Of a stretch of DNA of 64,000 nt, positions 57,318 through 64,000 are shown piece after piece. Position 1 is the stretch's first letter. Each line of letters opens with the position of its first letter. The notes beneath the pieces were generated by a model that searched no databases, was not told the DNA's origin, and saw nothing but the letters and a program-made list of their open reading frames with translations. Made by a program: the position numbers and the translations under genes. Source of the DNA: Musicola paradisiaca NCPPB 2511 (GTDB lineage: Bacteria; Pseudomonadota; Gammaproteobacteria; Enterobacterales; Enterobacteriaceae); NCBI RefSeq assembly GCF_000400505.1, contig NZ_CM001857.1, positions 1,028,670 through 1,092,669 on the forward strand, given 5' to 3'.

Positions 57318-58355
57318 CTACCTTAATATTGCACCTATTTTAGAAAACTCATCGATATAAAATTTTGTTGTATTAGAATCAATGTCATTTTCACTTAAGT
57401 CAGATATAACTTTGTCTATATCTTTAGAATTATCAATAGACAACCAAACTTTATAGGCATCAGCTGTTATTTCACAAATAGCTGAGCTTTCTATTAATAC
57501 TAATTTAGATCTTTCGAATATTACTCTATACAATGGTTTTTTTATTATGGAGTTGTTATCTTTTATCTTTAAATGTCCTAAAAGCCTTTCTTGCCTTAAC
57601 TCTATTTCTACATCGCAACACTCTTTCCCTTGAATATAGTCAAGCGTTGCTTGCCATACTCTTCCAACTGCTTGGATATATTCAAGAGCGCTTGTATCAT
57701 TAATAACATTAATTTTAGAACAAACCAGCAGATAAGATTTAAAATATTCGTTATCTTTACCAAATTTTTTTATTGCGTTCTTTACACGCCACTTAATCAG
57801 GGTAGATGTACTGTTATGAAAAGCTAACATACAGTCTATTGATGCATGAAGCGTTCGCTCAGCGTTGAATGCTGCAGTAATATAGTCATTATCAATCATA
57901 TTCCCCATGCAATCAGAAAAACATTTCTCGCCGAACTTTTTCGCTTTATTTAATAAAAACTTACAAAGTTCATCTTTTGGGATACTATTTTTCAAAGAAA
58001 ATAATGCACTTTCGTGATGTATAGAAATCCCTGTTAGTAATCTATGCAATAGGTGCGACTCATACCAGCTTATTATCTCTTGACTATTAAGGTTGCTGAT
58101 TATCTCATTTATTTTGTCGATGCTTACAACAGTTAACTCACAGATCTTGTCATTAAATGGGATAAATATCTCAGTATTACATTGCTTATTCTCGGACGAA
58201 ACGATAGCATATACATCAAAATCAGATTTCGAAGTTGCGAACCCTTCCGTGATTGATCCTGAAAGATAACTAGTAATTAGGTTACTATCAGCTATTAAAG
58301 CTTTTTCTATAAGAGCTGCCAATTCGTTTTGAGTCTCTTTAGTCAGTATGCTCAT
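57318..58355 (-). CDS. Nucleotidyltransferase fused to a PqqD-like recognition domain
   Basis: The 345-residue protein has an N-terminal nucleotidyltransferase fold: SYLSGSITEGFATSKSDFDV, with the GS pair at 33-34 and the metal-binding SDFD at 44-47 (DxD). A helical middle region follows (residues about 120-260). The last 70 residues (LYRVIFERSKLVLIESSAIC, then EITADAYKVWLSID and a final helix FYIDEFSKIGAIL) have the pattern of PqqD-type winged helices, the RiPP recognition element that binds leader peptides. With the 32-residue peptide gene just upstream, I infer that this enzyme binds that peptide and adds a nucleotide to it or to an attached group. AGAGGTG site. Confidence 0.7.
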   Translation of the reverse strand: MSILTKETQNELAALIEKALIADSNLITSYLSGSITEGFATSKSDFDVYAIVSSENKQCNTEIFIPFNDKICELTVVSIDKINEIISNLNSQEIISWYESHLLHRLLTGISIHHESALFSLKNSIPKDELCKFLLNKAKKFGEKCFSDCMGNMIDNDYITAAFNAERTLHASIDCMLAFHNSTSTLIKWRVKNAIKKFGKDNEYFKSYLLVCSKINVINDTSALEYIQAVGRVWQATLDYIQGKECCDVEIELRQERLLGHLKIKDNNSIIKKPLYRVIFERSKLVLIESSAICEITADAYKVWLSIDNSKDIDKVISDLSENDIDSNTTKFYIDEFSKIGAILR

Positions 58356-58381
58356 GAAACACCTCTAGTTGACGCCGCTGA

Positions 58382-58406
58382 AAGCCGACAGCATAGCTGC
58401 CGGCTT
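58382..58406 (-). terminator. Hairpin between peptide gene and nucleotidyltransferase gene (attenuator)
   Basis: On the minus strand a 10-base stem (AAGCCGGCAG/CTGTCGGCTT, one G-U pair, 5-base loop) lies 16 bases after the peptide stop. The T tract is weak, so partial termination is likely: this would give more peptide mRNA than enzyme mRNA, as is common for RiPP operons. Confidence 0.55.
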
Positions 58407-58421
58407 CCTATATGTGAAAAA

Positions 58422-58520
58422 TTATTCACCATTACTCAATGAATCAGCTCTGCCATTGTTAAAGTCAGCGGATTCCTGCTTGTCGAGCATACGGAATGGA
58501 ACTAAGCATTCTTTGTTCAT
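58422..58520 (-). CDS. 32-residue candidate precursor peptide
   Basis: The frame starts at ATG 58520, six bases after a strong GGAGG (minus strand GGAGGTTTATATG), and ends TAA at 58422. The product begins MNKECLVPFRMLDKQES and ends with a polar part (ADFNNGRADSLSNGE) rich in Asn, Asp, Ser and Gly. It has one Cys (residue 5), one Arg at 10 and another at 24, and no membrane segment. Size, strong ribosome site, hairpin after the stop and place at the head of the operon fit a ribosomal peptide precursor. The N-terminal hydrophobic half would be a likely leader and the polar end a likely core, but this division is a guess. Confidence 0.65.
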   Translation of the reverse strand: MNKECLVPFRMLDKQESADFNNGRADSLSNGE

Positions 58521-58549
58521 ATAAACCTCCAATAATATGAGTGACTAAT

Positions 58550-58565
58550 ACCAGTTTTCACTGGT
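58550..58565 (-). promoter_or_regulatory. Small hairpin in the peptide gene leader
   Basis: ACCAGT-GAAA-ACTGGT on the minus strand forms a 6-base stem closed by a GAAA tetraloop, about 30 bases before the peptide start. It may stabilise the 5' end of the mRNA or mark a processing site. Confidence 0.4.
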
Positions 58566-58693
58566 GATTTTTGTATAGCTCGGGAAATAGCCATGTGATG
58601 AATATGAAATAATTATTCATACGCTAATGCTCTCATCTTAAATTGATAAGATTTTACTATTTCAACAGCTGATACTGTGGTCTAAATAGCTGC

Positions 58694-59066
58694 GCCTAAA
58701 TAGCTTCTCATATTACCGCTCCACTTTAGCCAGGCCAGGTTGGTTGCCGGGAAACGGTGAAGCTGCATTCATAAATTGCGTTACCTGTTTCAGTAACTGC
58801 AGGGAGGTATTCAGAACCCGATATTCAGAAAACCGTGTTCATGAATGTATTAGCTCAGACCTGATTTGGATCTGGCGCTCTTACGGCACAAAAAGTGGCC
58901 TAAACTGACAGGTGGTTTTGTGCAAGGAGTGGATATATAACATATGGCTGAGGCAGAACCTAAATAACTTCGCACATTGATGCTTCACCTCTCATTGTGC
59001 AAGGCCCGTTCCTAACGGGGCACCACCTCCCACAAGTGTAGCGGTAATATGAGAAGCTATTTAGGC
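58694..59066. mobile_element. MITE-like element with 33-bp inverted ends
   Basis: The left end (58694-58726, beginning gcctaaatagcttctcatat) and the right end (59034-59066) are inverted repeats of 33 bases with one mismatch. The 373-base interior has no coding frame I can support and contains the right copy of the long direct repeat. Structure is that of a non-autonomous insertion element or the residue of an IS with its transposase lost. I could not define a target duplication. The family is not recognised. Confidence 0.7.
58799..58933. repeat. Direct repeat, right copy, flanking the AT-rich cluster
   Basis: Matches 52002-52138 in the same orientation with a handful of changes and a short deletion. 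It is inside the MITE-like element, whereas no matching inverted ends are seen around the left copy. A 14-base piece (cagaaaaccgtgtt) recurs at 60027-60040. Confidence 0.85.
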
Positions 59067-59140
59067 CTAATGGTGTATCGTTTGACCTGCATTTCACTTA
59101 GCGTATATTGGGTAAAAAATCTGATGGTGGGTTGGTGAAA

Positions 59141-59883
59141 ATGGGCATTAATGATTTTATCTTTGGGAAGAAGAAAAAATGATGAAAATGAAAATATCAA
59201 GCATGCAGAAGAAATAACACAACTCCCCTCGCAATATATGAATATAGCAAGACAGAACAAAGATATAATTGAAGGGATGCAGTTCCATGCAACATGCCAA
59301 TTGCGGATCCCGATAGATGTATTTAAAAAAACACGGTGAATTTTTTAAAGGAGATAGTATCCCCCCAATATATGGTTCCCCAAGAGATGGTATTTGGTTG
59401 CCCAAATTACTAGATAGTACATTTGATTTTCTCGATAAAGGGGCTACCACAGCTTCTGATGCTGGGTCAGTAGATGCAGATGAGTATGTTGATTATGCGA
59501 TTAGTTTACTGAGTATTTTTGAATCAAACATGACTATTGACGATAAGATGGCTCAGGCATTAGTTTATGCGGGATGTAATGATTCTAAAAATAGAATCGA
59601 AAGCGGGATATTACGTTTCTATGGAGAAAAAAACATAGCTGATGTAATGTCTTTATACATTTCTAAACTAGATCGTTTTAAATTTTATTATGATAAACCA
59701 AATAAATTAACCATTGGTTAATGGTGTCAATAAAAAATAACCGATGCATTAGAATCCTCAGGGATAAATACGTTAAGGGCACTATCTGGGATGAGCGAGA
59801 ATGACTTAATTAATATTAACGGTGTCGGTAAAATTAGCGCAAAAAAAATAATAAGCAGCATTGGAGAATTAAGGGAAGTGTAG
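59141..59883 (+). pseudogene. Unknown AT-rich gene with C-terminal helix-hairpin-helix, decayed
   Basis: Three frames join into one protein if one A is removed from each of two A runs (59174-59179 and 59325-59331): MGINDFIFGKKK, then NDENENIKHAEEITQLPSQY to IPIDVFKK, then HGEFFKGDSIPPIYGSPRDG. After a long unknown domain the frame meets two in-frame TAA codons (59719, 59731). It then resumes with a helix-hairpin-helix (ALSGMSENDLININGVGKIS) and stops at 59883. The domain (containing VDYAISLLSIFESNMTIDDK) is not recognised. A DNA-related role is suggested only by the HhH motif. Low GC like the neighbouring cluster. Bases 59884-60076 hold nothing evident. Confidence 0.55.
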
Positions 59884-60076
59884 CTGTCTTTCTTAATGAT
59901 CACATTATACTGTATCCAAGTAGGATCAACCTCCGCTCCTCACTCAATCCAGGCCGTCAGATTTCATTGTGCGCGGCCAAAAAAACTGTCAGATCAAGTT
60001 TACGTGAATACACATAACGCCATTTGCAGAAAACCGTGTTAATAAAACCAGTTGCATAAAACCATGAGGTGTATCG

Positions 60077-60553
60077 ATGCGTCAGGACATTCCCGTCAGG
60101 TGTTTTTCTATCTCGCTGTTGGTATTGAGCCGCGACGCTACGGCGTGTCGGGTTCTGCTGTTGCGGCGCAGCGGCAGCACTCAGCATGGCGCCTGGTGTC
60201 AGATTGCGGGCGGCATCGAGCCCGGTGAATCGGCATGGCAGACTGCGCGGCGTGAAGCGCAAGAAGAGACCGGGCTGCGGTTGACGCAGCTGTATTCGGC
60301 GGATATCTGCGAGCAGTTTTATGAAGCGGATCGCAATGCAATCACATTGGCGCCGGTGTTCGTCGCCTATGTCGATGCCGGTAGCGCCGTGACGCTAAAT
60401 CATGAGCACAGCGAGTATTACTGGGCGACGTTCGATGAGGCGCAGCAGATGCTGCCTTTCCCCGGTCAACACCGCACGCTGCAACATGTGCGCCGGTATT
60501 TTGCCGATAGCGAGCCCAACGCGGCGTTGTTGATGCCGGGCGCCCAAGACTGA
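60077..60553 (+). CDS. Nudix hydrolase
   Basis: The 158-residue protein carries a complete Nudix box at about residues 45-67 (GGIEPGESAWQTARREAQEE followed by TGL), which binds magnesium for pyrophosphate hydrolysis. It lies at normal GC content, unlike the AT-rich cluster to its left. Resembles NudB/dihydroneopterin-type or YfaO-like members; the substrate is unknown. TGAGG lies before the start. Confidence 0.85.
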   Translation: MRQDIPVRCFSISLLVLSRDATACRVLLLRRSGSTQHGAWCQIAGGIEPGESAWQTARREAQEETGLRLTQLYSADICEQFYEADRNAITLAPVFVAYVDAGSAVTLNHEHSEYYWATFDEAQQMLPFPGQHRTLQHVRRYFADSEPNAALLMPGAQD

Positions 60554-60591
60554 ACAACGGCGCTGGGTGCCCGGCGGCGAACGACACCGGA

Positions 60592-61839
60592 TTACTCAGG
60601 GGCTTTCAGCGGGATGGTCAACAGGCTGGCCAGAAAGTAAAGCAGCGCGATAACCCACAGGGTGCCCTCGATACCCAGCGGGGCGATGCACAGGCTGACA
60701 ATCAGCGGCCCGGCGAAATTGCTCAGCCCCGACCCCAAATTCAAGCACGAAATGGCGGCGCCCTTGTTGCCGGGCGATAGCGTAGGGATCAGCGCCGCCA
60801 GCGGGCCGAACGCGCCGAGCCCGATGGCGTACACCGCCAGCGCGGCGAAAACGGCAGCCTGACTGTGGCCGAACCAGACCGGCGCATAGCACACCAGAAT
60901 GGCCGAGGCGCCGCACAGCGTGCCGGAAAACCACACCACGGTTTTGCGCCAGCCGATGATGTCCCCCAAATAGCCAAAGAAATAGCCGGAAAACAGATTC
61001 AGGATATTTACCGCCGACCAGATAGTCAGCCATTCGGCAATGCGAAAGCCGAATCGGGGCAGGTAAATCGGCATCAGGATAATCAGCGAAAACTTGCCGA
61101 TGTCATTGATGGTTTTGACGATCACCGCCAGCCCCAGTTTGGGTTGCTGAAACATGATCAGCAGCCCCTGCACGAACGCCCGGCCGGGGTTTTGCTCGCG
61201 GGTATCCGCCGGTGGCCGGTCGTGGTTGAGCACCAGCGCGGAAAAAGCACCCGCCGCCACGAACAAAAACCCGGTCAGCAGCACCCCCTGTTCCCCGATA
61301 AGCGGCATGGCCAGGCTGGAGAACCAGGGGCCGAGAATCGTCATGCCGACCGCAAAGGCGCTCCAGAACCAGGAGACCGCGCGCCCGAGAATGGCCTTGT
61401 CCGTGCGCATGTTAATCCAGACCAGAAACGAATAGGCGAACAGGGGATACGCCACGCCGCGCAGCATGTAGGTGATGATGATGGCGTAGTAGTTTTTCCC
61501 CGGCAGGGCGTAGAGCACAAACGGCAGCGAGGTGACGAAAAAGACGATCGTGCCGGCCCACATCAGGGTACGCAGGCCGAATACCTGTGAGCCGATGCCG
61601 CTGAACCAGGACGAGAGCGCGACGCACAGACCAAAGGCCGATGAAATGACGCCGATTTGAAAGCCGCTGTACCCGTAGGCAATCAACAGCGACGACAGCC
61701 AGCTCTGTTCAATGGTGGCGCCGGTAATGAACAGAAAAATGCCGATATAGCCCCAGAACAGCGGCTGCGGCAGTCCCAGTTTTTGCCAGAGCCCGTCACG
61801 CCGGATGTGCGGCGGCGGGTAAAGCGATGCTTGCTGCAT
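60592..61839 (-). CDS. MFS transporter
   Basis: About 415 residues from ATG 61839 (MQQASLYPPPHIRRDGLWQK); a TTG seven codons upstream is possible, and neither has a clear ribosome site. Twelve helices with marks such as WFSGIGSQVFGLR after helix 2 and GYLGDIIGWRKT after helix 8, as in the RbtT/NarK-like sugar or sugar-alcohol MFS group. It follows the GPH transporter gene on the same strand. Substrate unknown; the neighbour suggests plant-derived sugars. Confidence 0.78.
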   Translation of the reverse strand: MQQASLYPPPHIRRDGLWQKLGLPQPLFWGYIGIFLFITGATIEQSWLSSLLIAYGYSGFQIGVISSAFGLCVALSSWFSGIGSQVFGLRTLMWAGTIVFFVTSLPFVLYALPGKNYYAIIITYMLRGVAYPLFAYSFLVWINMRTDKAILGRAVSWFWSAFAVGMTILGPWFSSLAMPLIGEQGVLLTGFLFVAAGAFSALVLNHDRPPADTREQNPGRAFVQGLLIMFQQPKLGLAVIVKTINDIGKFSLIILMPIYLPRFGFRIAEWLTIWSAVNILNLFSGYFFGYLGDIIGWRKTVVWFSGTLCGASAILVCYAPVWFGHSQAAVFAALAVYAIGLGAFGPLAALIPTLSPGNKGAAISCLNLGSGLSNFAGPLIVSLCIAPLGIEGTLWVIALLYFLASLLTIPLKAPE

Positions 61840-61949
61840 GAAGATATGTATCCGAGTCAACCGATCGATCAGGATCGCCTGACGGTGACGTCGGGCAATC
61901 GGTATTTTTCCCGGCGCAGGTCATCACCGACCGCGCCGGGGGCATGTCG

Positions 61950-63527
61950 TCAGGGCTTTTTGTACGCCATCGCCATGGCGCTACGTTCGGCATGTTCCCT
62001 GGCTAACAGCCGGTTGCGGTTATGGTGGCCGACGCTGTTGTTGCCCCAGGACTGGTCGTAGGGCAGCCCGGTCAGGCTTTCGATCACCGCCCGGGTTTCC
62101 GGGGTGGCGTCGGCTTTGTCGCCGCCTTGTTTCAGCCGTTGCACTTCCTGATTGAGGATCGCGTGGGTCTGGCTGTTGATGTTAAAGCGGTAGGAAGACA
62201 GGATGCCGAACAGCGTCAGTACCACCGGGATGATGATCATGATGGCGATGATGCTGTTGATCGCGGATTGCGGCTGGACGCTTTGGCCGGAGACAAAGCC
62301 GGACATTTGCAGCGCCAGACCGACCAAAAAGACGGAGAGCGCCTGGGAAGCCTTGCGCAGCAGGCTCATGAAGCCGGCGAAGATCCCCTCCCGGCGGTTG
62401 CAGGTCAGGATTTCGTCCACATCCGCGACGAAAGTGTAGTTGTTCCAGGGAATGGCGTAGATCCCGCCGCGCGCCAGGCCGGCGATAACTGCGCCGACGT
62501 ACAGCAGCGTCAGGCCGGCGGTATGGGTGAAATAGCTGGCGCCAAAGAGGGCGAAGGCCAACAGCGCCATACTGGCCTGGGTGCGGAATGCCTGCGATGG
62601 CGAGAATTTCAGCGTCAGGAAGGTGGCGACGCCGACGCCGAAAAATTGCAGGGCGTTGACGGTTCCCAAGAGATTGGAGGCGGTCACTGAGGTATTCATC
62701 AGCGCGAAAACAATAAAATAGGTGAATACCGAGTTGAAAATATCCTGTGCGACCGATCCCCCCAGATACATGCCGAGATGGGAGCGGAAGGTTTTGATTT
62801 TCAACGTGGAGACGAAGTCGAAAAAGATATTCCGGCTTTTTTCCGCAAAGGAAATCTTTTCTTCACTGGCGTGCTGGCGTTCCAGACTTTCGACTTCCTC
62901 CACCGAACGTTCCCAGGTGCCGAAATAGACGAACAACAGCACGACGATAAAGGTGACGGTGAAAATCAGGCCGGTGTAATAAAACGAGAGCGATGACTCT
63001 TTGCCGAAGAAAGTGACCAGCCGACCGGGTAAAAACGCGGCGATAAAACCGGAGAACTGGGCGATGTACATTCTGGCGCTGGTCAGTTTGGCGCGTTGCG
63101 TAAAGTCCGACGTCATTTCGGCGGAGAGGGTGTCGTAAGGAATGAGGATCATGGTGTACACGACCTCGAACAGAATATAGACCCCCAGGTAGAACCCGTA
63201 ATTCAGCCCCTCGACCCACAGAAAGGAATACACCGTCACCAGCGGAACGCTGAGCAACAGGAAAAAACGTCGTCTGCCGAAGCGGCGCCCCAGGCGGGTT
63301 TTATAAAAATTGTCCGTGATATATCCCATCACCGGGCACATGATCACGTCCACAATACGGGCAATGGCGAAGATGGAGCCCGCCTGTAGCGGCGACAGGC
63401 CGCAAAAGGTGGTCAGAAAAAATAACAGCCAGGCGCTGACCAGCGTAAACGCGCCGGAGCCGATGACATCCGCCAATCCGTAACAGATATAGTTACGGAG
63501 TTTGATCTCTCTTTTATTATTTGCCAT
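61950..63527 (-). CDS. GPH-family glycoside/oligosaccharide cation symporter
   Basis: The 525-residue protein begins with MANNKREIKLRNYICYGLAD and has 12 helices. GPH marks are GLADVIGSGAFTLV, VMGYITDNFYKTRLGRRFGR and ILIPYDTLSAEMTSDFTQRA. It resembles the RhiT and TogX-like transporters that import unsaturated pectin oligomers in soft-rot bacteria, and the C-terminal tail (residues 450-525) is long. The gene to its right, cut by the window, seems to belong to the same operon. Exact substrate not provable from sequence. AAGAGGT site near the start. Confidence 0.85.
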   Translation of the reverse strand: MANNKREIKLRNYICYGLADVIGSGAFTLVSAWLLFFLTTFCGLSPLQAGSIFAIARIVDVIMCPVMGYITDNFYKTRLGRRFGRRRFFLLLSVPLVTVYSFLWVEGLNYGFYLGVYILFEVVYTMILIPYDTLSAEMTSDFTQRAKLTSARMYIAQFSGFIAAFLPGRLVTFFGKESSLSFYYTGLIFTVTFIVVLLFVYFGTWERSVEEVESLERQHASEEKISFAEKSRNIFFDFVSTLKIKTFRSHLGMYLGGSVAQDIFNSVFTYFIVFALMNTSVTASNLLGTVNALQFFGVGVATFLTLKFSPSQAFRTQASMALLAFALFGASYFTHTAGLTLLYVGAVIAGLARGGIYAIPWNNYTFVADVDEILTCNRREGIFAGFMSLLRKASQALSVFLVGLALQMSGFVSGQSVQPQSAINSIIAIMIIIPVVLTLFGILSSYRFNINSQTHAILNQEVQRLKQGGDKADATPETRAVIESLTGLPYDQSWGNNSVGHHNRNRLLAREHAERSAMAMAYKKP

Positions 63528-63734
63528 ATCAAGACCTCTTTTTTTGAGGGTACCGGCACCTGTTCCATACGAATTATTTTTTCCTGAGCGATATTCAGGT
63601 GCTATTTTTTATAGGTATGTGTCGTGGATATTCGCCCTATTGCGACAATATCCGAACGTATTCTCCGGAGAATAAGCGCCTGTCTATTGATGCTGTCAGG
63701 GGCTCTATTTCTGCCTGCTGTCCTGAAATAATAA

Positions 63735-64000
63735 TTACGGTGCGGTTATTGCGTCCTCCATCACAATAGCCTGTGGGTTCCAGCCGGGCGGTAAATGATC
63801 CGGGCGGATAATCTGAATGTCGTTGAGATGTAATGAGGCGACGCCTTTGGCGAAAATCGCCGGTAAACCGCCGGGGTATTTTTCCACGCCGAATGCGCGG
63901 CCGGTCTGCGGATTCACCCGGTAGGCGTTGTCCAGCCCCATGCCGGTCGGGCGTTCCGGGTTGCAGGGCGGGCGGATATCGTATTCTCCCTGGGCGTGAT
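63735..64000 (-). CDS. C-terminal part of a possible glycoside hydrolase/polysaccharide-active protein
   Basis: The frame is open at the window edge and ends at TAA 63735; 88 residues are visible (HAQGEYDIRPPCNPERPTG ... VMEDAITAP). Segments such as KGVASLHLNDIQIIRPDHLP look like the last strands of a right-handed beta-helix, as in GH28 and similar pectin-acting enzymes. I am not sure of the family. It is upstream of, and on the same strand as, the GPH transporter, which fits an uptake-and-breakdown operon. Confidence 0.5.
   Translation of the reverse strand, partial: HAQGEYDIRPPCNPERPTGMGLDNAYRVNPQTGRAFGVEKYPGGLPAIFAKGVASLHLNDIQIIRPDHLPPGWNPQAIVMEDAITAP

Noticed and set aside
52409-58520. 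Microcin C-type pathway
   Set aside because: There is no MccB-like ThiF/adenylating enzyme and the 32-residue peptide is unlike the seven-residue MccA.
58121-59066. CRISPR array or tandem repeats in the non-coding stretch near the cluster
   Set aside because: The repeats seen are one pair of long direct repeats and one pair of inverted ends; there are no regularly spaced short repeats.

Overview
The window looks like a chromosomal segment of a soft-rot enterobacterium (Pectobacteriaceae, most likely Dickeya or a close relative). The reasons are the E. coli-like gene order yafV, fadE, gmhA, yafJ, yafK, dinB, pepD, gpt, frsA, crl, proB, proA, thrW; a complete methionine salvage set; a dlt operon; and a pectin-oligomer-type GPH transporter at the right edge. 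Most of it has moderately high GC. One block (about 52.4-58.7 kb, with a degraded gene to 59.9 kb) is strikingly AT-rich and was probably acquired. Genus assignment is inference.

Layout. 0-2 kb: decayed accessory DNA, with an IS481-family transposase end, an MFS gene cut at its 3' end and a FAD-binding gene with an internal deletion. 2-8.4 kb: methionine salvage (yafV, ybdL/mtnE, mtnBCD, mtnA, mtnK) with MetJ-like boxes. 8.5-23.8 kb: conserved core, with a YfiR/YfiN cyclic-di-GMP pair inserted between frsA and crl and a frameshift in proB. 23.7-28.5 kb: thrW tRNA, an integrase remnant, then dltD-X-B-A-C for D-alanylation, with a PhoP-box-like sequence upstream. 28.5-35.5 kb: a ketopantoate-reductase-like gene and a sugar-acid locus (FCD-type GntR regulator, L-idonate dehydrogenase, ACS-family MFS, 5-ketogluconate reductase, ManD/RspA-family dehydratase) that can be read as L-idonate to 5-ketogluconate to gluconate to KDG. 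35.6-45.3 kb: a dipeptide/oligopeptide ABC importer with one M24-fold and two M20 hydrolases and a divergent GntR/UTRA regulator. 45.6-51.8 kb: the BtsS/BtsR pyruvate-sensing system next to the transporter BtsT, YjiX and the GTPase YjiA.

52.4-58.5 kb is the most interesting region: an AT-rich, tightly packed, single-strand cluster headed by a 32-residue peptide gene with a strong Shine-Dalgarno sequence. Downstream come a nucleotidyltransferase whose C-terminus resembles a PqqD-like RiPP recognition element, an unknown protein, a phosphoribosyltransferase-like protein (in the same frame as the unknown one, separated by a single UGA), an inositol-monophosphatase-like phosphatase, a radical SAM enzyme with a CX8CX2C motif, a thymidylate-kinase-like protein and an MFS exporter. 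I read this as a candidate pathway for a peptide-nucleotide hybrid (RiPP-like) product and do not recognise it as a described class. It is flanked by ~135-bp direct repeats, one of them inside a 373-bp MITE-like element with 33-bp inverted ends.

59.1-64 kb: a degraded gene, a Nudix hydrolase, two MFS transporters and the end of a further gene. Several single-base length differences at homopolymers (proB, dltB, the degraded gene at 59.1 kb) suggest either sequencing error or active gene decay. Gene functions are inferred from sequence families I recognise; no searches were run.
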